Both the position numbers and the translations under genes were made by a program. From Sulfolobales archaeon (GTDB lineage Archaea; Thermoproteota; Thermoprotei_A; Sulfolobales; NBVN01), in contig JAOAKA010000004.1 of NCBI GenBank assembly GCA_026413885.1, forward strand, positions 1 through 64,000: a stretch of 64,000 nt of DNA, in the 5' to 3' direction. Positions 25,593 through 34,123 of this stretch are shown piece by piece (the first letter of the stretch is position 1; each line of letters begins with the position of its first letter). A model generated the notes under the pieces. It did no database searches, was not told the origin of the DNA, and worked only from the letters and a program-made list of their open reading frames with translations.

Positions 25593-26411
25593 ATGAAGCT
25601 CATGTCTGCTGCGATAGTATTACTGAGTGTGCTCCTGGTAGCGGCGCCTGTGAGTGCTTGGAATGTTCTAGATAGATTTAAAGGTGACTCGATCTACATT
25701 ATGTATGAAGTAGACTACATAGTGAACGTAACTACCACTACTGGGAGAGGTACTGTATTTAACACCTACACACTTCACGTAGTCATCGAGAAGATGAATA
25801 GAAGTCACTACATAGTGAGTGCCCTAGCTGGAGATGTAACTTACTCTTTCACATCTAGCGACTTAGTCTTTCTTCACGCACTAGCAACTCTCTACTTAAC
25901 TAACTTAAGTAGATACTTCATAGACCTACTATATGTGCCGCCGTCTGAAGGTGTAACGATCAACGTAGTTATACCTAAAGAAGTTGTCACACTTTTTCTA
26001 AACTCTATCTCTAGGTGGTATAAACTCGTAGAGAACACAACTGGTGAGACATGCAGAGAATTTAATTTAGATAACATCGTAGTTGGAAGTGGAGTTAGGT
26101 ATAAAACAGTATCACCACGAGCTGAGCTAATCTACGACTGTCCTACCGGTATTCTAATTGAGTTAACAGCACTGATTCAAGGAGGAACAACTGACGCTAG
26201 ATCTGATGTTACTATGAAGGTAAAACTAGCTAAACTCAATTTCCTCAATCTTACAAGTATAAGGAGTAGTATTGAATACACACCTCAAGTAGCTGTGGAT
26301 ACACTGCCTATAGTGCTTCTCGCGGTTACTACAGCTATTTTCATATCAGTACTACTGCTAACAATAGCTATAGTAAAGAGACTTAAGCAAATCAGAAACT
26401 CAACTAAGTAA
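25593..26411 (+). CDS. Secreted membrane-anchored protein of unknown function
   Basis: 272 residues, not recognised. An N-terminal signal peptide (AAIVLLSVLLVAAPVSAWN) is followed by a Thr/Tyr/Asn-rich beta-type domain with several N-x-T/S sequons and two cysteines (C166 in GETCREF and C189 in YDCPTG) that could form a disulfide. A membrane span (about residues 240-262) and a short basic tail end the protein. It should therefore sit outside the cell, tethered by its C terminus. It is divergent from the nucleotidyltransferase-like gene. Confidence 0.65.
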   Translation: MKLMSAAIVLLSVLLVAAPVSAWNVLDRFKGDSIYIMYEVDYIVNVTTTTGRGTVFNTYTLHVVIEKMNRSHYIVSALAGDVTYSFTSSDLVFLHALATLYLTNLSRYFIDLLYVPPSEGVTINVVIPKEVVTLFLNSISRWYKLVENTTGETCREFNLDNIVVGSGVRYKTVSPRAELIYDCPTGILIELTALIQGGTTDARSDVTMKVKLAKLNFLNLTSIRSSIEYTPQVAVDTLPIVLLAVTTAIFISVLLLTIAIVKRLKQIRNSTK

Positions 26412-26753
26412 TATCTATCGAAGTACGGTCTAAGTCTAAGGCTTAAACTACCCTAGGCACACTATGTGAGCTATAGGTCTCCATATGTCTACGTGCTTTA
26501 ATCAATTCATATAGTAGAAATACGTAGATTCGGTGCTCACACCTATTGAGTAATAGTGCTAGTTGCTGGATTCGAGGGTCTCCGGTGGGTGGAGACGTAG
26601 TAATACTCCAATTTAATTCTCGATATAGTAATACCTACTATAACTCCTGAGGACCTTCTCCTAAGTGCAGGTAATACCGATATTTTTCAGTCTCGTATTA
26701 AACCTATAGCTGTTTTAACTTTGCTCTAGGGAATATTCTAAGATGGTGACTCT
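26412..26753. other. Intergenic stretch of 340 bases upstream of gar1
   Basis: No open frame of note. Around 26577-26597 the bases gtctcc and ggagac can pair across a short loop. AT-rich stretches near 26690-26745 (tattaaacctatagc, gggaatattcta) are the likely promoter of the gar1-tfb transcript. I see no tRNA. A non-coding RNA is possible but not supported by any motif that I can name. Confidence 0.35.
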
Positions 26754-26981
26754 TTGAAACGCTTAGGCTACTTCCTTCATAAAACTCCCTCAGGTAGACT
26801 CCTGGTTAAGTTAAGCTCTCTAAAACACCCTAAGCTAGGCTCTAAAATATTGAACTCTAGTGGTGAAGTAGTCGGAGTTCTAGTAGATGTTATAGGGTCT
26901 GTAAGATCTCCATACGCAGTCGTTAAGCCGTTTACACAGAACTTAAAGCTGGGTAAGTATGAAGAATTATTCACAAGGTGA
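26754..26981 (+). CDS. gar1: Gar1, H/ACA ribonucleoprotein subunit
   Basis: 75 residues, the usual size of archaeal Gar1. The small beta-barrel core is evident: GYFLHKTPSGRLLVKLS, PKLGSKILNSSGEVVGVLVD and PYAVVKPF match the Gar1/Naf1 pattern. It joins Cbf5, Nop10 and L7Ae with H/ACA guide RNAs to make pseudouridine in rRNA; Cbf5 is also in this window (33009-34057). The start is TTG 26754. The stop overlaps the GTG start of the tfb gene, and the gar1-tfb pairing is a known archaeal arrangement. Confidence 0.88.
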   Translation: MKRLGYFLHKTPSGRLLVKLSSLKHPKLGSKILNSSGEVVGVLVDVIGSVRSPYAVVKPFTQNLKLGKYEELFTR

Positions 26982-27841
26982 TCTTATTGAACTGCAGGGA
27001 GGACATGATTGTATTCGATGAATTTAGAGGGGAGTATATATGTACAGAAACTGGTGAAGTCCTCGAGGAGAGACTAGTTGACGTAGGTAAGGAGTGGAGG
27101 TCATTTGCTATCCCCAGTAATAGAGAGCGTGGTGAAATACCTAACACACTGAAAGTTCACGATATGGGTTTACACACAGAGATTGATACTAGTACTCTAA
27201 TCGGTAGAAAGCTGTCGGAGCTAAATAACATAAGTAGAGTCGTTACTAGTAGAGAGAGAAAGCTATCTAGAGCTCTAAAGCTATCTAACGAAGTAATCAA
27301 TAAGCTATCGACACCTAGAGCTGCCGGACTAAAGGAGGAGGTAGGTCTAATACTTAGAAGACTGGTTAAAAACGGTGCTCTAGGGCGCAGGAAGCTTGGA
27401 GCTTTTGTAGCTGCTTCTATAATATGTGCAGCTGAGAATCTCGATATTCCAGTAGACTCTAAAAAGATAGTGAACTACTGTGGTACCACTATGAGTGATG
27501 TGTGGAATGCTTTAATGAAGATTAGAAGAGACTTTGGAATAGCTAAATCTAGGTCTTACGACCCTAGAACTCTAATACTAACATACACTCAGAAGACTAA
27601 GTCACTTAGTCAGGTAGCTACACTAGCTATAAAGATAGTGGAAGCCGGTAGAGCTTCCGGCTGCCTCCTGAGTAAGGGACCTCACGGTGTTGCTGTAGCT
27701 TCTCTCTACGTAGCCTCGATAATTCTAGATGTGAGAAAAACTCAATCAGCAATTGCTAGAGATACAGAAGTCTCTGAAGTAACTATTAGAAATAGATATA
27801 AAGACATAGTTGAAGGAGTTTCAATTGAGGTAGGTCTGTAG
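26978..27841 (+). CDS. tfb: Transcription initiation factor B (TFB) with degenerate zinc ribbon
   Basis: 287 residues. The two cyclin-like repeats of TFB are complete, from about residue 100 to the end (RRKLGAFVAASIICAAENLD in the first, HGVAVASLYVASIILDVRKT in the second, then a helix-turn-helix that reads the BRE). The N-terminal ribbon, which recruits RNA polymerase, is unusual: Cys6 and Cys22 remain but the partner positions are Asp9 and Thr25 instead of Cys, so a normal four-ligand zinc site cannot form. The B-reader region (KEWRSFA) is present. The GTG start overlaps the gar1 stop, and an ATG codon lies 10 residues in. It is probably the general factor or a specialised paralogue. Confidence 0.88.
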   Translation: MILLNCREDMIVFDEFRGEYICTETGEVLEERLVDVGKEWRSFAIPSNRERGEIPNTLKVHDMGLHTEIDTSTLIGRKLSELNNISRVVTSRERKLSRALKLSNEVINKLSTPRAAGLKEEVGLILRRLVKNGALGRRKLGAFVAASIICAAENLDIPVDSKKIVNYCGTTMSDVWNALMKIRRDFGIAKSRSYDPRTLILTYTQKTKSLSQVATLAIKIVEAGRASGCLLSKGPHGVAVASLYVASIILDVRKTQSAIARDTEVSEVTIRNRYKDIVEGVSIEVGL

Positions 27842-27848
27842 TACTACT

Positions 27849-28676
27849 TCAAACACCAAACCTCCTCTCTCTTTTCTGATAGTCTCTTATAGCTCTCAGT
27901 AGGTCTATAACTCTAAACTCCGGCCAATATACCTCACAGAAGTAGAGCTCACTATAAGCGATCTGCCATAGGAGGAAGTTGCTTATGCGTACTTCACCAG
28001 AAGTTCTAATCACCAGGTCTGGGTCCCCCAGTTCGCCGAGATGTGAAGTATAGAGATACGATCTGAATGTCGATTCATCTATACCGCTGGGATCGATCTT
28101 TCTAGCTACTGAGTCTCTAGCTATTTCTCTAACAGCTCTCAAAATTTCGTCTCGACCACCATAGCATAGAGCTATATTCAATACACCACCGTCGTAGCTC
28201 TCTGTTTTAACCTCTATTTCGCGAATTTTAGATGTTAGTGAAGGTGGTACTAAATCCAATCTACCGAATACCTTTACTCTCACCTTTTTCTCCTTTATTT
28301 CTTCACTACTCTCTAGCTCTCTGATAGCTCTCTCTATTAAGCCGAAGAGGTGGCTTCTCTCAACTGGGTCTCTCTTAACGCAGTTCTCTGAAGACATAGC
28401 GTATACTGTCACTACCTTCACTCCGAGTCTCCACAACACCCTCAGAACTTCCTCAATCTTTCTATACCCATATTCGTGACCTACATTAGGGTCTAACCCA
28501 AGTTCTCTAGCCCACCTCCTATTCCCATCTGGAATTATTGCGACATGCTTAGGCAGCGGACCTGACTTCACTTCCTCCCAGAGAAGTTTTTCGTAGAGCC
28601 TGTACGCAGGTCTTAGAAGTATCCTCAGTGGACTTCGAAGCACTCTATTTAAGAGTCCGACCAGCACTTCTCTCAC
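27849..28676 (-). CDS. uppS: cis-Prenyltransferase (polyprenyl diphosphate synthase)
   Basis: 275 residues. The substrate-binding signature HVAIIPDGNRRWAREL near residue 45 and the conserved C-terminal segments DLVIRTSGEVRISNFLLWQ and AYSELYFCEVYWPEF are diagnostic of UppS/DHDDS. It adds isopentenyl diphosphate units in cis to make the long polyprenyl carrier used for glycan assembly at the membrane. A GT2 glycosyltransferase and a dolichol-kinase-like protein elsewhere in the window fit the same pathway. It is convergent with tfb (7-base gap) and divergent from the DegT gene. Confidence 0.93.
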   Translation of the reverse strand: MREVLVGLLNRVLRSPLRILLRPAYRLYEKLLWEEVKSGPLPKHVAIIPDGNRRWARELGLDPNVGHEYGYRKIEEVLRVLWRLGVKVVTVYAMSSENCVKRDPVERSHLFGLIERAIRELESSEEIKEKKVRVKVFGRLDLVPPSLTSKIREIEVKTESYDGGVLNIALCYGGRDEILRAVREIARDSVARKIDPSGIDESTFRSYLYTSHLGELGDPDLVIRTSGEVRISNFLLWQIAYSELYFCEVYWPEFRVIDLLRAIRDYQKRERRFGV

Positions 28677-28812
28677 TACTATGCGATAGTTGTAGTAGGC
28701 GTTATAAGGTCTTCAGAGAATCAGTAATACCTCTATCTGTAATTACGCTGTATCTCAGCGTGTTTTCTCCTCAGCGGCTGAGCTTATTACCTTATTCACG
28801 GGTTGATCGTGG

Positions 28813-29922
28813 TTGACATATTTGATAAGAGTTAGCGCGCCGTATATAACAGATGACGATATTAAAGCTGTTGTAGATGTTCTACACTCCGGCATGCTTG
28901 CGTTTGGTAGAGTTGGAGAAGAGTTCGAGAGAGAGTTAGCGAGATATTTAGGTGTAAAACACGCTGTAGCGGTGTGTAATGGTACAGCAGCTCTATATCT
29001 ATCTATGAGAGCTCTCGGTGTAGGTCCCGGAGACGAAGTCGTAGTTCCAGACTTCACTTTCTTTGCTACAGCTTCAACAGTCCTCCACGCTGGAGCTACA
29101 CCAGTGCTAGTAGATATAGAGCCGGATACGTACACAATAGATGTAAGTCAGCTCGAGAGAGTAGTTAGCGATAGAACTAAAGCTATAGTTCCTGTCCACC
29201 TATACGGGCACCCAGCGGATTTAGATGGAGTAGTCAGTATAGCTAGAGAGAGAAATATTTACGTTGTAGAGGACTGTGCTCAAGCTCTAGGAGCAGAATT
29301 CAGAGGGAGGAAAGTAGGTGGATTAGGCTACGTAGCTGCGTTTAGCTTCTACCCAACTAAGAACATCACTACAGGGGAGGGAGGAGCAGTTACTACAGAT
29401 GTAGACTACACAGCAGACTTAGTTAAGCTACTGAGGAGTCACGGTCAGAAGTCTCGCTACTACCACGTTGAGTTAGGCTGGAATATGAGAATGACCGATA
29501 TCGGGGCAGCACTAGGGCTCTCACAGCTGAAGAGAGTTGAGGAAATGATTGAAAGGAGGAGAAAGCTAGCTAGAGTCTACCTAGAGGAGTTAAATACGTT
29601 GCGGCAGGTGAGACTGCCCGTTGAGAAGCCGTGGGCTAGACACACCTACAACCTATTCACTATCTGGGTTGAAGATTCTGGAGGAGCCCGCGATAGACTC
29701 GCAGATTTCCTGAGGAAGAACGGTGTTGAAACAGCTATTCACTATCCAACCCCTCTACATAGACAGCCGGTTCTCACTGGAGTTAGAAAAGCTCGCGAAT
29801 GCTGCCGAGTCTCCGATGAAGCCTCCAAACATGTGCTCTCCCTCCCACTACACCCAGGTCTCAGAGAGGAAGATGTACTCTATGTTTCAAAACTCATTAA
29901 GAGCTTCTTTAGATATATGTGA
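28813..29922 (+). CDS. DegT/DnrJ/EryC1-family aminotransferase
   Basis: 369 residues, normal for this PLP family. Hallmarks: ALYLSMRALGVGPGDEVVVP, TFFATASTVLHAGATPVLVD, VHLYGHPADLD, DCAQALGAEFRGRKVG, and SFYPTKN with the PLP-binding Lys, then GEGGAV. Members transaminate keto-sugar nucleotides to give amino sugars for glycans. The start is TTG 28813. It is a single gene between the cis-prenyltransferase and the S24e cluster. Its sugar substrate is unknown, but surface glycan or N-glycan synthesis is a reasonable inference. Confidence 0.9.
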   Translation: MTYLIRVSAPYITDDDIKAVVDVLHSGMLAFGRVGEEFERELARYLGVKHAVAVCNGTAALYLSMRALGVGPGDEVVVPDFTFFATASTVLHAGATPVLVDIEPDTYTIDVSQLERVVSDRTKAIVPVHLYGHPADLDGVVSIARERNIYVVEDCAQALGAEFRGRKVGGLGYVAAFSFYPTKNITTGEGGAVTTDVDYTADLVKLLRSHGQKSRYYHVELGWNMRMTDIGAALGLSQLKRVEEMIERRRKLARVYLEELNTLRQVRLPVEKPWARHTYNLFTIWVEDSGGARDRLADFLRKNGVETAIHYPTPLHRQPVLTGVRKARECCRVSDEASKHVLSLPLHPGLREEDVLYVSKLIKSFFRYM

Positions 29923-30072
29923 GAACTAGAGTGTTATTTGTTTAGAAGCTCTGTAGAGATATGTACTTGTTCTAGGTGGAAAACTTCACTGTAAGACTCA
30001 GCACTAGTGCTAGCAGATGCTAGCTACTAAAGTATTTAAGTTGACTACATCAAACACTTACGGCTGATTGAA

Positions 30073-30396
30073 GTGAGTAGAAGTGGGGAGAAGGTAGTTA
30101 AAGTAGATAATGGGGAGATGCGGGTAGTTTCCGAGAGATACAATAGCTTAGTGCCTAGATTAGAAGTAGAAGCTATTGTAAGTCATCAAGGCTCACCTAC
30201 TCCGAGTAGAAAGACTATAGCTGAAGCTCTAAGTAAGATATACTCAAAGAATCCAGACCTAATTGTTGTGAGAAAAGTTGAGACTGAGTACGGTGCTGGT
30301 GCTTCGAGGATTTACGCACACATCTATGAAGACCTAGGTAGACTCAGAAGCTTCGAGCCGGAGTACATCTTGAAGAGACAGGGTGTTGGGGTGTGA
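30073..30396 (+). CDS. rps24e: Ribosomal protein S24e
   Basis: 107 residues. The archaeal S24e pattern is clear: RYNSLVPRLEVEAIVSHQG, PTPSRKTIAEALSKIY, VRKVETEYGAGASRIYAHIY. It is a small-subunit protein shared with eukaryotes. The start is GTG 30073, with a TATA-like element (agtatttaag, about 30033-30042) placed for a very short leader. It opens the tightly packed run S24e, S27ae, Kae1, Bud32, which joins translation with tRNA modification. Confidence 0.93.
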   Translation: MSRSGEKVVKVDNGEMRVVSERYNSLVPRLEVEAIVSHQGSPTPSRKTIAEALSKIYSKNPDLIVVRKVETEYGAGASRIYAHIYEDLGRLRSFEPEYILKRQGVGV

Positions 30397-30399
30397 TAG

Positions 30400-30579
30400 T
30401 TGAGTGAGAAGAGTAAGAGCTTTAGAAGCAACCTCTACGAGATAGACCTTAAGAAAGGTGCTATCAGACTTAAGAATAGAGTCTGCCCTAAATGCGGTAG
30501 AGTTATGGCTCTACACGAAAAACCCATTCCTAGATGGCACTGCGGCTACTGTAGCTATGTGGAGGTCGTGAGGTCTTAG
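30400..30579 (+). CDS. rps27ae: Ribosomal protein S27ae (short gene, TTG start)
   Basis: 59 residues beginning at TTG 30400, 3 bases after the S24e stop, and ending at TAG 30579. The protein carries a CxxC...CxxC zinc finger: RVCPKCGRVMALHEKP and then WHCGYCSYVEV, as in archaeal S27ae. This protein of the small ribosomal subunit is the partner of S24e in archaeal gene order. It is short enough and starts unusually enough to be missed by length- or ATG-based gene calling. Kae1 follows 8 bases later. Confidence 0.92.
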   Translation: MSEKSKSFRSNLYEIDLKKGAIRLKNRVCPKCGRVMALHEKPIPRWHCGYCSYVEVVRS

Positions 30580-30587
30580 GTGATTTA

Positions 30588-31577
30588 GTGGTTATCGTTC
30601 TCGGTGTCGAGTCTACAGCTCATACTTTCGGTATCGGTATAGTTTCAGATGAACCGAGAATTCTAGCTGACTCTAGATTTAACTACGTGCCGGCGAGAGG
30701 CGGTATACATCCTAGGGAAGCTGCTGATAGCTTCATAAAGAATGCGCCCAGTGTCTTAAGAGAAGCACTATCTCAAGCTGGTCTATCTATAGACTCTATT
30801 GATGTGGTAGCAGTAGCTCTAGGTCCCGGTCTCGGTCCGTGTCTGAGAGTCGGCGCCACTATTGCTAGAGCTCTCTCGATATACTACAGTAAGCCGCTTA
30901 CTCCAGTCAATCACGCAGTAGCTCACATAGAGATAGGTAGAATGTTGACTGATGCTAGAGACCCTCTAGTTGTCTACATATCTGGAGGTAACACAGTTAT
31001 TACAGCTAAGCAGGGGGGCAGATATAGAGTTTTCGGTGAAACTCTCGATATAGCTTTAGGGAACTTCATGGATGCTCTAGTGAGAGAGCTCGGTCTAGCC
31101 CCGCCGTACGTTGTAGGAGGTATTCACGCTATCGATAGATGTTCAGAGGGAGGGAGATATGTAGAACTTCCTTACGTAGTTAAAGGTCAGGATACGTCTT
31201 ACTCAGGTCTTCTTACAGCAGCTCTCAGAGCATATAGAAGTGGTGTGAGAGTTGAGGATATATGCTTCAGTGCTAGAGAAGTAGCTTACTCATCTCTAGT
31301 TGAAGTAGCTGAGAGAGGTCTGGCTCAATTGGGGAAGACTGAGATACTGCTTGTTGGAGGTGTGGCTGCGAGTAGATACCTAGTGGAGAAGTTTAAAGCT
31401 CTAGCAGAGTATAGAGGTGTGGAACTCTACGTAGTGCCTCCTAGATATGCTGTAGATAACGGTGTTATGATTGCTTGGACAGGTATGCTGATGTTTAAAT
31501 ACGGGGTAACTATAGAACCAGAGAATGCCGTAGTTAAGCAGAGGTGGAGGCTCGACGCAGTCGATATCTATTGGTAG
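30588..31577 (+). CDS. kae1: Kae1, tRNA N6-threonylcarbamoyltransferase (KEOPS)
   Basis: 329 residues, the usual length. Features: VLGVESTAHTFGIGIV at the N terminus (ASKHA fold), HAVAHIEIG with metal ligands His109 and His113, YISGGNT nucleotide loop and the C-terminal ALAEYRGVELYVVPPRYAVDNGVMIAW. It transfers threonylcarbamoyl to A37 of ANN-reading tRNAs within KEOPS (Kae1, Bud32, Cgi121, Pcc1). The start is GTG 30588. Bud32 begins 1 base after its stop, so the two subunits are co-translated; other KEOPS genes are not in the window. Confidence 0.95.
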   Translation: MVIVLGVESTAHTFGIGIVSDEPRILADSRFNYVPARGGIHPREAADSFIKNAPSVLREALSQAGLSIDSIDVVAVALGPGLGPCLRVGATIARALSIYYSKPLTPVNHAVAHIEIGRMLTDARDPLVVYISGGNTVITAKQGGRYRVFGETLDIALGNFMDALVRELGLAPPYVVGGIHAIDRCSEGGRYVELPYVVKGQDTSYSGLLTAALRAYRSGVRVEDICFSAREVAYSSLVEVAERGLAQLGKTEILLVGGVAASRYLVEKFKALAEYRGVELYVVPPRYAVDNGVMIAWTGMLMFKYGVTIEPENAVVKQRWRLDAVDIYW

Positions 31578-31578
31578 A

Positions 31579-32235
31579 GTGCAGAGAGTCATATATCTAG
31601 GTGCTGAAGCCCTCGTAGCTGAAGGCGAGTTCCTAGGGCGTAAAGCAGTCTTTAAGCTAAGACTTCGGAAACCCTATAGAGTTCTAGAGCTAGATCGAGA
31701 GATCGTTAGTAGGAGGACTGCTGCGGAAGCTAGGATAATGGCTATGCTAAGAGAGAGAGGTGTAAACGTTCCGAGAATCCTATTTGTAGACCCTCTCTAC
31801 GGTCTGATAGTAATGGAGAAAGTCGAGGGAGTAGTCCTCCGCGATGCTTTAGGAGTTCTAAGTGGGGAGAAAGCTTGTCGAGCAATGGCTGAATTCGGTA
31901 GAGAGGTTGGAGCTATGCATAAACTCGGAGTAGCTCATGGAGATATAACTACCTCAAACGCAGTTTTAAGTAATGAAGACTCTATCTACATCTTAGACCT
32001 AGGGCTAGCGAAACACGTGGAAGATATAGAGGACCTAGCTGTAGATCTACATCTGCTAATCAGAGTTCTTGAGAGTTCTCACTATGCTGTTAAAGAGGAC
32101 CTATTGAAGTGCTTCATGAGAAGCTATCGTAGTGTAGTAGGTGTTGATGAGGCTAGGAAAATCTTTGAGAGAGTGGCTGAGATTAGAATGCGGGGTAGAT
32201 ATATTGAAGAGAGAAAGGTTAGAAAAGTAAATTAA
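31579..32235 (+). CDS. bud32: Bud32, KEOPS-associated kinase/ATPase
   Basis: 218 residues, typical for the small Bud32 kinase. It has the catalytic loop HGDITTSN (residues 120-127) and the metal-binding ILDLGLA (138-144) in place of DFG, as expected, and a Lys in AVFKLRLRKPYR near residue 26. Bud32 drives Kae1 in t6A tRNA modification. It begins at GTG 31579 directly after kae1. In some archaea the two genes are fused; here they are separate but adjacent. Confidence 0.93.
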   Translation: MQRVIYLGAEALVAEGEFLGRKAVFKLRLRKPYRVLELDREIVSRRTAAEARIMAMLRERGVNVPRILFVDPLYGLIVMEKVEGVVLRDALGVLSGEKACRAMAEFGREVGAMHKLGVAHGDITTSNAVLSNEDSIYILDLGLAKHVEDIEDLAVDLHLLIRVLESSHYAVKEDLLKCFMRSYRSVVGVDEARKIFERVAEIRMRGRYIEERKVRKVN

Positions 32236-32264
32236 GCAGCTCGGTTTTCCTAGCGTTGAAGTGA

Positions 32265-32290
32265 AAATTTAAATATCTGAGGTTTATATA
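32265..32290 (+). promoter_or_regulatory. TATA-like promoter of the peroxiredoxin gene
   Basis: Two AT-rich elements, aaaatttaaatat (32265-32277) and tttatata (32283-32290), precede ATG 32307. The first is correctly placed for a start of transcription near 32298. The sequence gtggtgag just before the ATG can serve as a ribosome-binding site. Confidence 0.45.
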
Positions 32291-32306
32291 TCGTAGTGGT
32301 GAGTGT

Positions 32307-33002
32307 ATGCCTAGTCTGATACCACTCATAGGTGAGAAGCTTCCAGAGATGATTGTTCCAACTACACACGGGATAAGAAAGCTACCAGACGACTACATAG
32401 GTAAGTGGTTAGTGCTCTTCAGCCACCCAGCTGATTTCACACCTGTCTGCACCACTGAGTTTGTAGCATTCGCTAAGAGATATGAAGACTTTAAGAAACT
32501 CAACACCGAGCTTCTCGGTCACAGTGTCGACAGTATCTTCAGCCACATCAAGTGGTTGGAGTGGATTGAGAAGAACTTAGGTGTCAAGATACCGTTTCCA
32601 GTAGTAGCGGACCCAGGTGCTGAAGTAGCTAAGAAGCTTGGACTACTGCATGCTCAAAGTGCTACCCACACTGTGAGAGCTGTCTTTATTGTAGACCCGA
32701 ACGGCGTAATTAGAACTATTCTCTACTACCCGCAGGAGCTCGGGAGAAATATTGACGAGATTCTGAGGATTATAGTAGCTCTACAAGTGAGCGAGAAGCT
32801 GAAGGCCGCCGTACCTGCTGACTGGCCTAACAACGAGTTAATTGGTGATAGAGTTATAGTGCCGCCGGCAAGAACTGTTGATGAAGCAGCTGAGAGATCG
32901 AAGCATTACACATGTTTTGACTGGTGGATGTGCCACAAGGAGGGCTCTCCAGAGCACGCTGAGGCAGCTAGAGCATTTCTAAAGAGAGCAGCCGGACTCT
33001 AG
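32307..33002 (+). CDS. Peroxiredoxin, Prx6-type archaeal thioredoxin peroxidase
   Basis: 231 residues. The peroxidatic cysteine is Cys48 in [13 protein letters not shown], and the C-terminal extension has Cys203 and Cys209 in [12 protein letters not shown], an arrangement like that of the well-studied Aeropyrum pernix enzyme, where the C-terminal cysteines take part in resolving the oxidised state. It reduces hydrogen peroxide and organic peroxides in the cytoplasm. It is a single gene with its own promoter; a T-rich stretch follows at 33025-33030. The family call is certain; the exact reductant is not known. Confidence 0.95.
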   Translation: MPSLIPLIGEKLPEMIVPTTHGIRKLPDDYIGKWLVLFSHPADFTPVCTTEFVAFAKRYEDFKKLNTELLGHSVDSIFSHIKWLEWIEKNLGVKIPFPVVADPGAEVAKKLGLLHAQSATHTVRAVFIVDPNGVIRTILYYPQELGRNIDEILRIIVALQVSEKLKAAVPADWPNNELIGDRVIVPPARTVDEAAERSKHYTCFDWWMCHKEGSPEHAEAARAFLKRAAGL

Positions 33003-33008
33003 TATGTT

Positions 33009-34057
33009 TTAGTTGGTAGTGCTCTTTTTTCTCCAAGTTCTCGGGTAGGTGTCTCTCTCTAGTATGACTCTAACTGTTTTAAAAGCTATCCCCCTACTAC
33101 TCGATAGTACTTCTTCAGTAGACATAAGTGCTTCTGCTAGTGCTACAAGTTCTCCCTTGAGTGTGAATATCGCAGTTAGATCTCTTCTTCTAATGCCTTC
33201 AGATATAGCTGAAATCCCCGGAATAGCTAAATCTGCTCCGTAGGATATAGCAGCAGCCGCCCCATCGAAGACTAACACCTTCGGTAGGTGGGACACTATA
33301 TACTCCTGAGGGAGCACTAGTGACTTAAGTCTATCACTGCGGTTGAGTTCTCTATACATGTAGACAGCTTCTGAGAGTTCCTGCATTCTAACACTTCTCT
33401 CCTCTCTAAATGGTCCGCTCCTAATCCGGCGTAGCTCTCTCATATGTGCTCCGACACCGAGAACCTCACCTATATCGTGTATAAGCTTCCTCACGTAGGT
33501 TCCGTGCTGGCAGGAGATCCTCATCAACGCGTAGACGTCCTCGTACTCCAACACCTCTATCTCATAGATCTCCTTGACTCTGAGAACTCTCTTAACTGAA
33601 GATCTGAGTGGGGGTCTCTGATATATTCTACCAATAAACTCTCTAACGACCTCCTCAAATCTCTCTCTAGGTACTTCTGAGTGTAGTTGAGCTAGAGCTA
33701 CATATTCTTTACTGGAGTGCGATATCACACCTATGAGCTTTGTAGCTCTATCTAGTGCTACCGGCAGGACACCGGATACCTTAGGGTATCCCCACCCTGC
33801 GAGGGCTCTAGGGTACCCCCGTGTCCCGCCTTAGGAATGCCTAGGATCTTCTTAACCCACGCAACTACTTCATGACTCGTCGGACCTGGAGGTTTATCGA
33901 GATTGACGATACCGTATTTGAGGAGTTCCTCTAAGGTTCTAGCTGTTGGGGTTTTTCCGTAGTTTGGGTCTGTGAAGCCTTCCTTCTTCACTAAGTACCT
34001 CCTCTCTACACCGACAAACCTATCTAACTCTGTGAGAAATCTGATAGCCTCCTCCAA
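33009..34057 (-). CDS. cbf5: Cbf5 (TruB-type) tRNA/rRNA pseudouridine synthase, gene split by an intron
   Basis: Two frames join into one 342-residue protein: exon 1 34057-33808 and exon 2 33787-33009, with the intron 33788-33807. The join restores HGGTLDPKVSGVLP, the catalytic motif, with Asp84 encoded across the junction (g from exon 1, ac from exon 2). Other parts: LDKPPGPTSHEVVAWVKKIL before it, CQHGTYVRKLIHDIGEVLG after it, and a PUA domain (from about residue 255, KVLVFDGAAAAISYGADLAI) at the end. Cbf5 is the catalytic subunit of H/ACA RNPs with Gar1 and also acts on tRNA U55. Unspliced, the mRNA would stop 16 codons into the wrong frame. L14e lies 66 bases upstream on the same strand. 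Confidence 0.93.
33021..33031 (+). terminator. T-rich stop after peroxiredoxin gene
   Basis: The run gctctttttt, with six T at 33025-33030, lies about 20 bases past the peroxiredoxin stop. It falls inside the 3' end of the convergent cbf5 gene, so the two transcripts overlap slightly. Confidence 0.35.
33788..33807 (-). other. Archaeal pre-mRNA intron in cbf5 (20 nt)
   Basis: On the mRNA strand the removed bases are agccctcgcagggtggggat; a one-base shift of the boundaries gives the same spliced product. The flanking exons can pair (ggtacc before, ggtatcc after) and the intron itself contains ccct and aggg that can fold, as expected for a bulge-helix-bulge substrate of the tRNA splicing endonuclease. 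Introns at the catalytic motif of cbf5 are known in Crenarchaeota. The exact cut sites are inferred from the protein frame, not from a perfect BHB. Confidence 0.85.
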
Positions 34058-34123
34058 ACCTCACACCGAGATAGATCGTTGAGAAAGATAATAGGCGGTA
34101 GTGAAAGAAAAATGTATGAAGAA

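Noticed and set aside
33758..34057. 99-codon frame as a separate small gene
   Set aside because: It is exon 1 of cbf5 read into the intron; the protein motif continues in another frame at 33787.
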